Shown: positions 52,756 through 61,461 of the stretch, piece after piece
How positions within the stretch are numbered: position 1 is the stretch's first letter
Layout of the letters: each line of letters opens with the position of its first letter
Assembly (NCBI RefSeq): GCF_036013915.1
Contig: NZ_CP107901.1
Span: 62,001-126,000 of the forward strand
Origin: Streptomyces sp. NBC_00464
GTDB lineage: Bacteria; Actinomycetota; Actinomycetes; Streptomycetales; Streptomycetaceae
Length of the DNA: 64,000 nt
Reading direction: 5' to 3'
Translations under genes and position numbers: made by a program
Notes under the pieces: model-generated
What the model was told of the DNA's origin: nothing
The model's database searches: none
What the model saw: the letters and a program-made list of their open reading frames with translations, nothing else

Positions 52756-53334
52756 TCACGCGGAACCCCCGGCATCCCCGGACGGGCCGCCCGGTACCGG
52801 AGGCGGCGGCCAGTGGGTGCTCTGCCCCCCGTCGTCGATCCACCACGTGCCACCCTGCGCCGTGACCCCGCGCAGCCCGTCCAGGACCCGGGGCCCGGCA
52901 AGTTCGGCGAGGTCCGGGCGGTCGAGGGACGCGAAGGCGTATGTACGGTCCGCGGCCCAGTCGGTACTGAACACCAGCCGTCTGCTCATCTGCGCCCACC
53001 CCAGCGGCGCTCCGGCCACCACCCACGCCCCCGGCGCCCCTGCGGTGAACCGCTGGGCCGGGCGCAGCCACGAGGCGGCGTTCTCGGGCCAGTCGACGAC
53101 AGCCGTGACGTCCCGCCCCGTGGCTTCCCACGCACGGACGAAAGCCTCGGCGGCAGCCCGGTGGACGCCGGCGCGCCCGTGCCCGACGGCGACCTCGCGG
53201 ACCGTGACAGGGATGAGCCGCAGCAGTGCGTCCAGTTCCGCACCGGTGTGAGGCGCGGGACTCCCCTCCGCGAGGTCCCCGCCGGAAGCAGGATCCAGCC
53301 GCGGTGAGCGGGCGGGGGAGTCGCGGTACCTCAT
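52756..53334 (-). CDS. Conserved-looking protein of unknown function
   Basis: About 192 residues from ATG 53334. The central part (AWVVAGAPLGWAQMSRRLVFSTDWAADRTYAFASLD) looks like proteins that are annotated in Streptomyces as transporter substrate-binding proteins, but no signal peptide or lipobox is visible, so that label is doubtful. It lies 53 bases upstream of tag on the same strand and is probably co-transcribed with it. Confidence 0.6.
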   Translation of the reverse strand: MRYRDSPARSPRLDPASGGDLAEGSPAPHTGAELDALLRLIPVTVREVAVGHGRAGVHRAAAEAFVRAWEATGRDVTAVVDWPENAASWLRPAQRFTAGAPGAWVVAGAPLGWAQMSRRLVFSTDWAADRTYAFASLDRPDLAELAGPRVLDGLRGVTAQGGTWWIDDGGQSTHWPPPPVPGGPSGDAGGSA

Positions 53335-53482
53335 GGTGTGGCCTCGTTCGGTGTCGGTGGTACGGGCCGGCCCCGGCCGCCCGGGGTGCTGCCCCACCAC
53401 TGAGAACCCCGCTCCGGCGTGATCGGTTGCGCAGGCACGCGCCGACGGCCGACCGGGCATCAGGCCGGGCAGCACACCGTTC

Positions 53483-55246
53483 CTAGCCAGTGTGCATGAG
53501 TGAGTCCTGGACCCACTGATGTGTTCTGGGCGCAGCCCGAACGGTTTTGGGTGCGCTGGGTCGCCGCTTTCGCGTCCCGCTCGGTGACATGCCTCCAGGG
53601 GCGTGGTCCGTTGCGGGTGGGCGGGTTCCCTCACGCCCAAGGGCACGCCGATCGGCCTGGACGGTCCGATGCCCCGCACGTTCACTCCGGTCGTGTGGGG
53701 GCGGTGTCGTCCGTCGCCGGATCGGGTGTCCGAGGGCGCGTCGCCCGATCGCGATACCGGCGGCATCGTGACGGGACATCTTCCGGTGCGGGGTGGTCAG
53801 TGGCTCCTGCCAGTGCTGACCACCCCACATCGAGGTATAGGCCGGATCGACCGCGACAACGGCCAATCCCTGCTCGGCGGCCATGGAGACGAGCCGGGCC
53901 TTGAGCTTGCCGGTCGGGATACCGGAGATCAGCTGCCGGAACCGTTTCCTGCGGCCGTGTTTCTCGCGGGTCTTCTCCGCACCGAAGTCGAGGTCCTCGA
54001 TGGCGATCGCGGCCACACCACATTGTTTCGCCCAGTGCAGGAGGCTGGTGAGGGCGTGGCGGAGTTGCGCGTCACGATGTGCGGTGTTGCCGGTGAGGTC
54101 GTAGGCGAAACGGTGGGGTTCGCCGACGGGGTTGCCGTGGGGGTCGAGGTGGTAGGCGGCGAAGTGGTCGGCGTTCGTGTCCACACCGATCACCCCCTTG
54201 GCCGAGGCCGCTTCCAAGGGAAGGGCCTGCACGGTGGGGCGTTGCCAGGATGCGGTCAGGTACCAGCGGCCGCGTTTGGTGTCGTAGTGGATGCGGTAGG
54301 CGACCGCCCGGTTGCCTTCGACGCGGTCGGCCCACTCCGCGCCCCGGTGTGCGAACGCCACGGTGGTGGAGGTGAGGGTGTAGCGGCCGTGCTTGGTGTT
54401 GGCGAGATGGGCGAGTGGGGCGGGGAGTTTGATGGATACCTGGCCTTGCGGGGTGACGCGGATCGTCTCGTTCCCGTACCGCTTGCCCGACTCCCCGTCC
54501 GCCGCCAGGAACCAGCGCTCCGCCTCCCACCGCTGACGCCACTCACCCTCGGTCAACCCAGCCTCGGCCAGGTGATGGCGAGTGTTGAGCAGCCGCTTCC
54601 CACCCCGCACGACCCGTACCCGCCCGACCTGCCAGTCCGCCACTGCGGCAGCGTGCCGGGCTTCCAGAGCCTTGAGGCGGCGGGACTTGTGGAACCACTC
54701 GCTCCTGGACCGGTAACCACCCGCAGCCCGTTTGGTGCCCTTCGTCCCGACCGGGAGCGACAGCCGGTGCCTGAGCGTCTTGATCCCGGCCTCCAGCGAC
54801 CGGATGTGTGCGGCCTGGCAGCGCCGGGCGAGCGCCCACTGATCATGACTGGCCTTCGTGATCGCCCCGGCGATCCGTGACGACGACTGCTTCGTCAGCT
54901 CCCGCTTACGCCCGGTCCAGGACTCGGCGCTGTGATGGGGGCCGTCCGCGCACCGGGCCTTCAGATCCCGGGAAGCGAGCGTGCCCTGATGCGCGCCGAC
55001 CGCCCGCAGCACGTGCTCGTCCTGCGCGGTGAGGTGCTTGAGACGGTCCCGGACCGCCACCCCGGACGGGCCCGGGGCCACGAATGACGCTGCCAATTCC
55101 CGTACAGCACCCACTGCCACACCTCCGCCCCGAAACCGCCGAGCAACCCGCCACCCCACACAACGAACTACCACCACCAAGGTCACCCATTCGGCCTTGA
55201 AACATCCGTTCTGACCCTCACCCACCGCACCACTCGGCTCACTCAC
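53483..55246 (-). CDS. TnpB-type RNA-guided nuclease homologue (IS200/IS605 accessory protein)
   Basis: Up to 587 residues. The RuvC core is visible as KGVIGVDTNADHFAAYHLD (first Asp), VAAIAIEDLDF (Glu) and RHDAAGIAIGRR (last Asp); the wedge/REC-like N-terminal half includes GGYRSRSEWFHKSRRLKALEARH and WRQRWEAERWFLAADGE. The zinc-finger cysteines usually found between the last two catalytic residues are missing. No TnpA is present. The C-terminal 60 residues read out through the element end and may be extra. Start uncertain: GTG 55246 or the GTG near 55188. Confidence 0.82.
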   Translation of the reverse strand: MSEPSGAVGEGQNGCFKAEWVTLVVVVRCVGWRVARRFRGGGVAVGAVRELAASFVAPGPSGVAVRDRLKHLTAQDEHVLRAVGAHQGTLASRDLKARCADGPHHSAESWTGRKRELTKQSSSRIAGAITKASHDQWALARRCQAAHIRSLEAGIKTLRHRLSLPVGTKGTKRAAGGYRSRSEWFHKSRRLKALEARHAAAVADWQVGRVRVVRGGKRLLNTRHHLAEAGLTEGEWRQRWEAERWFLAADGESGKRYGNETIRVTPQGQVSIKLPAPLAHLANTKHGRYTLTSTTVAFAHRGAEWADRVEGNRAVAYRIHYDTKRGRWYLTASWQRPTVQALPLEAASAKGVIGVDTNADHFAAYHLDPHGNPVGEPHRFAYDLTGNTAHRDAQLRHALTSLLHWAKQCGVAAIAIEDLDFGAEKTREKHGRRKRFRQLISGIPTGKLKARLVSMAAEQGLAVVAVDPAYTSMWGGQHWQEPLTTPHRKMSRHDAAGIAIGRRALGHPIRRRTTPPPHDRSERAGHRTVQADRRALGREGTRPPATDHAPGGMSPSGTRKRRPSAPKTVRAAPRTHQWVQDSLMHTG

Positions 55247-55273
55247 AGGCGCTACAACTCACTCATACACACT
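53489..55273. mobile_element. TnpB-only element bounded by 17-bp inverted repeats
   Basis: AGTGTGCATGAGTGAGT at 53489-53505 and ACTCACTCATACACACT at 55257-55273 are inverted repeats matching at 16 of 17 positions and bracket the tnpB gene almost exactly (1,785 bases). Elements of the IS200/IS605 type normally lack long terminal inverted repeats, so these may be subterminal hairpin partners or mark a different mobilisation route. No flanking duplication was evident. Confidence 0.6.
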
Positions 55274-55314
55274 TCAAAGGCAACAGCCCACACCCCCGCC
55301 GCACACCCCGCCGC

Positions 55315-56319
55315 TCACCCCACCGGAGCCGGCTCCGGCGCGGTCGCGGGGGCGCCCAGCCCGGAGCGGTCCGGCAGTTCGAACAGCTGGGCCAGCAACT
55401 CGTAGGACCGCAGCCGGTCCGCCGGATCATGGGTCAGGGTGTTCACGACGAGTTCGTCGACACCATGGTCCGCCGCCAGCCGCGTCAGCTGATCCCGGAC
55501 CTGCTCGGGGGCACCGGACACCAGGACCCGCCCGTTGCTCCGCGCACGCTGTGCCTCCTGACCCGTCCACCGGTGGTTGCGCGTGGTGTGGAGCGAGGGA
55601 ATCGGCAGATCCTCACCGAGATCCTTGCGACTGCGCCAGAGCACCACCGATGCGGCCAGCTCCTCCGCCTTGGCCGCCGTGTCCGCCGTCACCACACGGA
55701 CGGCCAGCACCCCCGGAGCGGGAGACCGGCCCGGCGAAGCGGCGTAGGCATCCCGGTACGCCTCAAGCGCGGCCCGCGCAGGTGCGGGGAACAGGAAATG
55801 CGCGAAGGCGAAAGCCGTGCCCAGCCGCCCGGCCAGCTGAGCGGAACGGGTACCGGCACCCAGCAGCCACATCTGCGGCGGAACCGGAGCCACCGGCCCG
55901 AAGGGCAGCCCCGGCAGGACCGACGTGGCCAGACCCAGACGCATACGCACCTCGTCGAGCTGCCGCTCGAAGTTGTGCGCAGGGCCGCCCGCCCGGCCGA
56001 TACCGAGATCGACGCGCCCGGGATGAAGCGCAGCCAGCACACCGAACACCTCGGCGACCTTCAGCGCCTCGTACCGCGGAAGCAGCACTCCGCCCGTCCC
56101 GATCCGCATGTGCTGCGTACGGGCCAGCAGCGCCCCGGCCAGAATCTCGGGTGCGGTGCCGGCGAAACCGGGCGAATTGTGGTGCTCGGCCGTCCAGTAC
56201 CGGGTGTACCCCATGAGGTCGGCCGCCTCGGCCAGCGCGACCGACGCACGCAGGGCCTCGGCAGGGGTGTGCCCCTCACCGACCGGAGTCTGGTCCAGGA
56301 CCGACAGACGCAACGACAT
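55315..56319 (-). CDS. LLM-class flavin-dependent oxidoreductase
   Basis: 334 residues from ATG 56319. A luciferase-like TIM barrel: RLSVLDQTPVGEGHTPAEALRASVALAEAADLMGYTRYWTAEHHN (residues 3-47), APEILAGALLARTQHMRIGTGGVLLPRYEALKVAEVFGVLAALHPGRVDLGIGRA (56-110). This subgroup (MsnO8-like) uses FMN and reduced flavin for oxidation or degradation of small molecules. It is last in a three-gene - strand operon with an unknown protein and a hydrolase. Confidence 0.88.
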   Translation of the reverse strand: MSLRLSVLDQTPVGEGHTPAEALRASVALAEAADLMGYTRYWTAEHHNSPGFAGTAPEILAGALLARTQHMRIGTGGVLLPRYEALKVAEVFGVLAALHPGRVDLGIGRAGGPAHNFERQLDEVRMRLGLATSVLPGLPFGPVAPVPPQMWLLGAGTRSAQLAGRLGTAFAFAHFLFPAPARAALEAYRDAYAASPGRSPAPGVLAVRVVTADTAAKAEELAASVVLWRSRKDLGEDLPIPSLHTTRNHRWTGQEAQRARSNGRVLVSGAPEQVRDQLTRLAADHGVDELVVNTLTHDPADRLRSYELLAQLFELPDRSGLGAPATAPEPAPVG

Positions 56320-56329
56320 GGAACGCTCC

Positions 56330-56863
56330 TCAGACATTGCGGCCGGCACCGGCCGGATCCACGGTGGCGGGCACGATCCGGAAGTCCCGCTGGAAGACCA
56401 GGTTGTGCAGGTCGGCGGCGACGATCGCACGCAGCGTGGGCAGCTCGGCCTCGGCCTGCTGCGCATCGAAGATGTTCAGCGGCCACTCACTGACCGTCGC
56501 TCCCCGCACATGCGGGTGGTGAAAGTTCCTGCCGTAGTGCGCGGCGATGGTGACCGGCTCGATGCCCTCCGCCTGCTGCTGCGGCCAGGTCAGGGTCCAC
56601 AGGGCCGCCACACCACCGTCCGCCGACCGCCGCACTCCCGTGCTCTCCACCTTTCCGGTCCCGTTCAGCAGGTACGTATTGACCTCCTCCAGGGCCTGCA
56701 CGGCGTACGGGGCGAGCAGCTCGACCGCCTCCGAGAAGAGCGACTCCTTGCCCTGGCGCGAGGAGGCATGCCCATGGGTGCCGTCCCGCAGATCACCGAA
56801 GTGCCGCAACAGCGCCTCTGCGTGGGCGGGGACGTCCGGGGCCGCCGTCGGGGTGCCGTTCAT
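56330..56863 (-). CDS. Conserved-looking protein of unknown function
   Basis: 177 residues from ATG 56863, with AGGAGA just upstream. It has a helical N-terminal half, then ADGGVAALWTLTWPQQQAEGIEPVTIAAHYGRNFHHPHVRG and a C-terminal FDAQQAEAELPTLRAIVAADLHNLVF. The run of His and Asn in the middle could bind metal, but no known domain is recognised. Its start overlaps the hydrolase stop as ATGA and it ends 10 bases before the oxidoreductase start, so it is an operon partner of both. Confidence 0.7.
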   Translation of the reverse strand: MNGTPTAAPDVPAHAEALLRHFGDLRDGTHGHASSRQGKESLFSEAVELLAPYAVQALEEVNTYLLNGTGKVESTGVRRSADGGVAALWTLTWPQQQAEGIEPVTIAAHYGRNFHHPHVRGATVSEWPLNIFDAQQAEAELPTLRAIVAADLHNLVFQRDFRIVPATVDPAGAGRNV

Positions 56864-57750
56864 GATTTCTCCTTGGGTTCGGGACCCGGCCCTGCGGCCG
56901 GGCCGGGTGGGGACGCGGCTGCCTCGGCAGGCCGCCGGTCCCGAAGTGAGGTGCCCAGCCACCGGCGGAGCGCGGACGGGTCGTCCGGGCCGGTGAGCCG
57001 GCCGGGCGGCTGGAGGAACGCACCGTGGAGGCCGGAGGCGAACTCCCGGTAGACGAGATCATTACCGGCGGACCGCAGACGCCCCGCGTAGTGACGGACG
57101 TCGTCGAGCACCGGGTCGAACACCCCCACACCGAGAATCGCCGGAGCCAGCCCCGAAAGGTCCTCCACCCACAACGGGGTGGAGGGCAGACCGGGCGGAT
57201 CACCGGCGTCCGGACCGCCGCGATACTCCCGCCACGCCTCGGCCAGCCCCTGCGGAGTCGGGAAGTTGCCCACGTACCGCGTATAGGAGGGGGCACGGCA
57301 GGACGGATCCAGCGGCGGATAGGCCAGCACCTGCGCCGACAGCGCAAGCCCCCGGTCCCGCCGGACCACGGCGGCACAGGCGGCGAGCGTCGCCCCGGCA
57401 CTGTCCCCGCCCACGGCCACCGGTGCCACGCCCGCACGCTCGGCCTGCTCCTGCGCCCAGTCCACGACAGCGAGAACGTCCTCCAGAGCCGCAGGGTGAC
57501 GGTGCTCCGGCGCCAGCCGGTAGTCGACACCGACCACGCAGTACGAGGCATGGAGCGCGAGATCCGCACACGCCTCGTGCCAGTCGCCCGCCGACCCGCT
57601 CCGCCAGCTCCCGCCGTGCGCCCAGACCAGCCAGCCCCGGTGAGGACCCTTCGGGCGCAGCACCCGGGCCGGGACAGTGCGCCCCGGTGCCGCGACATGG
57701 ACCGTTTCCCACGTGAGCGCAGCCTGCGGACGGATACCAGGACCGTGCAC
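56860..57750 (-). CDS. Alpha/beta hydrolase (hormone-sensitive-lipase type esterase)
   Basis: About 296 residues from GTG 57750. Oxyanion motif VWAHGGSWRSG (HGG, residues 42-52), catalytic serine in VAVGGDSAGATLAA (GDSAG, about 113-126), acid in GVFDPVLDD and histidine in ASGLHGAFLQ. This esterase family cleaves carboxylic esters. First gene of an operon with the unknown protein and the LLM oxidoreductase. Confidence 0.88.
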   Translation of the reverse strand: MHGPGIRPQAALTWETVHVAAPGRTVPARVLRPKGPHRGWLVWAHGGSWRSGSAGDWHEACADLALHASYCVVGVDYRLAPEHRHPAALEDVLAVVDWAQEQAERAGVAPVAVGGDSAGATLAACAAVVRRDRGLALSAQVLAYPPLDPSCRAPSYTRYVGNFPTPQGLAEAWREYRGGPDAGDPPGLPSTPLWVEDLSGLAPAILGVGVFDPVLDDVRHYAGRLRSAGNDLVYREFASGLHGAFLQPPGRLTGPDDPSALRRWLGTSLRDRRPAEAAASPPGPAAGPGPEPKEKS

Positions 57751-58049
57751 GATCGTTCCCTTCGTTTCGCGGACCGCCCTCGGCGGAGCACGCGGCCCCG
57801 CCCGGACGGAGCGGCACTCCGCTCCGCGCCGACGCAGTGGGCACAGCCTCAAGCCTTGCCCGCCCGGAGCCCCCGGCCAAGCCGGACTTGGCCAGGTCGG
57901 AGCCACTGCCGGGCAGCGCATCCCGCACGGCCGGCGACGGCGCGGCCATCTGCCCAAGTCGCCCGGCCCTGATTGACCGCCATCACAGCACCGGACCACG
58001 ATGCCTGCCACAGAGACGTCAACAGGCAACGGAAGGCGAGGCGGATCAC

Positions 58050-58838
58050 ATGGGAATGAACGACCCGGACGGCGATCCCCGCATCACGTCGTACGTGGCA
58101 GTCGGCGACAGCTTCACCGAAGGGCTCGGCGACGCAGCCGCGGACGGCACACTGATCGGCTGGGCCGACCGCCTCGCCGGCCATCTGTCCCGGCAGCGCC
58201 CGCAGACGGCCTTCTCCTACGCCAACCTCGCCATCCGCGGCACACTGATCGACGAGATCATCGAAGGCCAGGTGCCACGGGCACGCGCCCTCCACCCCGA
58301 CCTCGTCACGTTCTGCGCCGGAGGCAACGACCTCCTGCGACCGGGCAGCGACCCCGACCGGATAGCCGACCGGTACGACCGGGCCGTCGCCGGCCTCGTA
58401 CAGGACGCGGGCACGGTGGTCCTGTTCACCGGATTCGACACCCGCGGGATCCCCGTGCTGCGCCACCTGCGCGGCAGAATCGCCACGTACACGGCCCATG
58501 TCCGCGCGATCGCCGACCGGCACGGCTGCCCGGTGGTCGACCTGTGGTCGCTGGACGCGGTCAGGGACCGGCGGGCCTGGACCGATGACCGCCTCCACCT
58601 GTCGTCGTACGGGCACACACAAGTAGCGCTGCGTGCCGCGGATCTCCTGACCCCCGGAAAGCGTGCGGGAGCGGCCACCGCCCGGCCCATGGCCCCGGCC
58701 CGGTCGCCCGCCACCCGCCGCAGCGACGACCTCCACTGGGCCCGCGAACACTTCGTGCCCTGGGTCGGCCGACGGCTGTTCGGCGGATCGGCGGCCGACG
58801 ACGCCCGGCCCAAACGGCCCGACCTGCTGCCTCTCTGA
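58050..58838 (+). CDS. SGNH/GDSL hydrolase
   Basis: 262 residues from ATG 58050. Block I YVAVGDSFTEGLGD holds the catalytic serine, block II glycine is in ANLAIRGTLID, block III is TFCAGGNDLLRPG and block V WTDDRLHLSSYGHTQVA holds Asp and His. No signal peptide, so a cytoplasmic esterase or lipase-like enzyme. Convergent with the Ada-domain gene, six bases between the stops. Confidence 0.9.
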   Translation: MGMNDPDGDPRITSYVAVGDSFTEGLGDAAADGTLIGWADRLAGHLSRQRPQTAFSYANLAIRGTLIDEIIEGQVPRARALHPDLVTFCAGGNDLLRPGSDPDRIADRYDRAVAGLVQDAGTVVLFTGFDTRGIPVLRHLRGRIATYTAHVRAIADRHGCPVVDLWSLDAVRDRRAWTDDRLHLSSYGHTQVALRAADLLTPGKRAGAATARPMAPARSPATRRSDDLHWAREHFVPWVGRRLFGGSAADDARPKRPDLLPL

Positions 58839-58844
58839 CCACCT

Positions 58845-59144
58845 TCACGAGAGCTTCCGCGACGGCCGCCGGCTCTGTTTCCAGTCGGCGTATCTCCCCG
58901 GCAGACACACCGCGCACGGCCGGTAGCCGGCTTCCAGGGCGGCCTCCTCGTCGGCGAAGAACACGCGGTACTTCACATAGTGGCCGCGGGCGATCGCGCG
59001 CAGAGCGGAGGGGCAGTCCAGCCGCCCGTACAGCCGCCCCCGCCGGTGCCCGCCCAGCATGCCCGGCACGGCGCTCAGGAAGGACTGTCCGTCGGGTCCG
59101 GTCAGCACGTAGGTCCGGCCGCCGGCGCCGGCAGCCGGGGTCAC
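58845..59144 (-). CDS. Stand-alone Ada metal-binding domain protein
   Basis: 99 residues. After a SAVPGMLGGHRRGRLYGRLDCPSALRAI segment comes FFADEEAALEAGYRPCAVCLPGRY, the pattern of the Ada zinc-binding domain, but only three cysteines are visible instead of four. Such single-domain proteins occur in Streptomyces; their function is unproven. GTG 59144 overlaps the dioxygenase stop as GTGA, tying it to oxidative dealkylation. Confidence 0.82.
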   Translation of the reverse strand: MTPAAGAGGRTYVLTGPDGQSFLSAVPGMLGGHRRGRLYGRLDCPSALRAIARGHYVKYRVFFADEEAALEAGYRPCAVCLPGRYADWKQSRRPSRKLS

Positions 59145-59881
59145 GCCGCGTCGTGGAAGACGAGGCCCAGCGTGCGCCGCCGCCCGGAGCGCACGGTGCT
59201 CACACCGTGACGCATCGGACCGGCGGACCAGCCGCGTTTGGAGGCGACCGGACGGTCGCGCGTGGTGAAGACCAGACCGTGGCCCTGCGGCAGGGTGACG
59301 GACGACCCACGGGACTGCGCGCGGGGCCGCTGCTCCGTCATGAGGAACTCACCACCGGTGAAATCGACACCCGGGGCGTCGAGCCCGATGACGACCTGGA
59401 GCGGGAAGACCATCTCGCCGAAGACGTCGCGGTGAAGCGCGTTCCAGTCCCCGGGGCCGTAGCGCAGAAGAATCTGGGCGGACTTGGCCTGCCCGGCCTC
59501 GTGACACATGGCGATCCACTCCTCCAGTGTCTCCGGCCACGGCGCGGGCCTGCCCAGCTTCGCCATCCAGCCACGGGCGATGCGCAGCAGACGGGGGTAG
59601 AACGCCTCACGCAGTTCGCGCACCGGACCGGGCAGGTCATGGGTGAAGTAGCGGTACTGACCGGAGCCGAAACGGTAGCGGGCCATGTCGATGGTCGAGC
59701 GGAAGTTCTGGTCGTCGTCGTACAGCCCGGCGATCTCACGACACTGCTCCGCCGTGAGCAACGGCCCGGTCAGCGCACTTCCGTGCTCGTCGGCCTCGTC
59801 GGTGAGGGCCTGCCAGTCCTGGGCGTCGACATGCTGGGTGAGCGTGCCGGCCGGGCTCAAGAGGGTGGTGCGGGCGGTCAT
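59141..59881 (-). CDS. 2-Oxoglutarate/Fe(II) dioxygenase (AlkB- or prolyl-hydroxylase-like)
   Basis: 246 residues. Double-stranded beta-helix iron site: NALHRDVFGEMVFPLQVVIGL (H-x-D, near 149-151), then PMRHGVSTVRSGRRRTLGLVFHD with the distal histidine and the oxoglutarate-binding arginine. An N-terminal helical part (residues 1-100) is typical of this Streptomyces group. Overlap with an Ada-domain gene suggests removal of alkyl groups from DNA or protein; a free-substrate hydroxylase is the alternative. Confidence 0.85.
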   Translation of the reverse strand: MTARTTLLSPAGTLTQHVDAQDWQALTDEADEHGSALTGPLLTAEQCREIAGLYDDDQNFRSTIDMARYRFGSGQYRYFTHDLPGPVRELREAFYPRLLRIARGWMAKLGRPAPWPETLEEWIAMCHEAGQAKSAQILLRYGPGDWNALHRDVFGEMVFPLQVVIGLDAPGVDFTGGEFLMTEQRPRAQSRGSSVTLPQGHGLVFTTRDRPVASKRGWSAGPMRHGVSTVRSGRRRTLGLVFHDAA

Positions 59882-59980
59882 CGTCGCCTCCCCGGTGCGA
59901 TCCGCTGCTGATTACTCAGCCTTCAGCCTGCGGCCTTCCCACCACGAGGGCTGGCGGAATTCGGACGGCGACTTCACGCC

Positions 59981-60649
59981 TCAGAGCGTGCGGGCGGTGA
60001 TGTTGCCGTTGGTGGTGGTGGCGTGGATGGTGAGGTCGGGGCGGGGGCCTTGGGCGTTGGCGAGGCTGTTGTGGATTCGGCCGTGGGTGGTGGTGGCGTC
60101 CAGGGTGGCGGAGGTGGTGCGGGCGGCGGCGACGGTCACGTTGCCGGAGACGGTGCGCAGGGTGAGTGTGCCGTGTACGGCCTCGGCGATGGTGATGTCG
60201 CCCTGGGTGACGCTGACCTCGCCGTCCCCGCCCAGGTAGCCGACGGTCACGTTCCCGGCGTTGGCCGTGAGTTCCAGGCCGGCGGCGTGGTCGATCTTGG
60301 TGGTGCTGTGCGCGCCGTGGAAGGCGACGTGGCCGAGGGGGCCTGCGGTATGGAACTCGGCGCTGCCCGCTTTCGCCTCGATGCGTGAGCCTGCGGGGAG
60401 GTGGATGGTCACGTCGAGGGCGCCGTCGAGGCTGAAGTGCGAACTGTTGGCCGGTGTCTCGATCCGCAGAACGCCGTCACCGTAGACGGTCGTGGTCTTC
60501 TCGGCGGTCTTCACGTCGCGCTTCCTGGAGGCGTCCGCGGGCAGGATGTCGACGGTGGTGTCGGCCTGCTCGGCGGCGACGACCCGGACGCGTCCCGCGG
60601 GGATGTCCAGGATCGCGCGGACCGGGGCGGGGGTCTCGAACTTCTGCAT
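59981..60649 (-). CDS. DUF4097 beta-strand-repeat protein
   Basis: About 222 residues of repeated short beta strands (VRVVAAEQADTTVDIL, VTIHLPAGSRIEAKAGSAEF, GNVTVGYLGGDGEVSVTQGDITIAEA, GTLTLRTVSGNVTVAAAR) of the DUF4097 type, an adhesin-like parallel beta solenoid. No signal peptide. ATG 60649 is preferred over 60652 because GGGAG lies six bases upstream. Function unknown. Confidence 0.85.
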   Translation of the reverse strand: MQKFETPAPVRAILDIPAGRVRVVAAEQADTTVDILPADASRKRDVKTAEKTTTVYGDGVLRIETPANSSHFSLDGALDVTIHLPAGSRIEAKAGSAEFHTAGPLGHVAFHGAHSTTKIDHAAGLELTANAGNVTVGYLGGDGEVSVTQGDITIAEAVHGTLTLRTVSGNVTVAAARTTSATLDATTTHGRIHNSLANAQGPRPDLTIHATTTNGNITARTL

Positions 60650-61056
60650 CATGCACTCCCTGAGCTCGTTGCCGGTGGCCTCTGCTGCGGCTCGGTGCAC
60701 AAGGCCTGAGGGGTCACCTGCCGGGGCGGCCCCTCCCACCAGCATTCATCGCGTGCCCTGTCGCGAGCCGAGAGCTCAAGCGGTTCTCAAGGGGCGCTGG
60801 ACCCGCCGCGAACGCCCAGCGACTCGGTATCGTTCGGTCGCTTGGCCGGTCTCGGGGGAAAGCAGCAGGTCATCAGTGTGTGGACGATGAAACAGCTACC
60901 GAAGCGACTGAAGCACCCTACTTATGACGCCCACGCGCACACACGCTCACGCGGGAATGTCTTCATAGAGGGGAACTTCGGTCGCTCCAGTAGCTACGGT
61001 CGCTGAGGCGCCGGGGAATCCATCCGGAACAGGGCAGGGGCCCGGCGGATCCGGGC
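60650..61056. other. Gap with three copies of a decamer repeat
   Basis: No gene recognised. The motif TTCGGTCGCT occurs at 60833-60842 and 60977-60986, with TACGGTCGCT at 60995-61004, beside the replication genes. It may be an iteron-like control region of the integrated element. Confidence 0.45.
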
Positions 61057-61461
61057 TCAGGCTTTCGGCAGGGTGATCCCGAGTTCGCGCATCGCCTCGG
61101 ACTCCGGGCCGCCTTCGGACCGCTGGGTCTTGTAGCCCTTGATACGGGGGAAGATGGTGCGGGGATCGACGGCTTCCGAGGGCGCGCCGGACGCGTAGAG
61201 CCCGCCGGGCCGGCCGTCCCGGTCGTGGGGTGCGAGCCAGAACACGCGGCGCAGGAACGTGCCCGAGGCGCGCGAGGAGCGTGCTCCGGCGCCGAGGACC
61301 GCGTAGCCGACCATGCGGCCGTCGCGATGGAAGGCGGGCTTTCCCCTGCGGGTGGGCAGCCGGTCGAGGCTCTGGCGTACGTAGTCCAGGCCGGTGATGT
61401 CCTCCAGCCACACGAGGCCGTTCTCTTGGGCGAGCTGCGCGGGCTCGATCAGGGCGCTCAT
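61057..61461 (-). CDS. Small protein of the integrated element
   Basis: 134 residues from ATG 61461, overlapping the helicase stop as ATGA. The N-terminus (IEPAQLAQENGLVWLEDITGLDYVRQSLDRLPTRRGKPAFHRDGRMVGY) looks conserved with small genes found downstream of D5-type helicases in actinomycete integrative elements. Function unknown; third gene of the replication module. Confidence 0.7.
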   Translation of the reverse strand: MSALIEPAQLAQENGLVWLEDITGLDYVRQSLDRLPTRRGKPAFHRDGRMVGYAVLGAGARSSRASGTFLRRVFWLAPHDRDGRPGGLYASGAPSEAVDPRTIFPRIKGYKTQRSEGGPESEAMRELGITLPKA

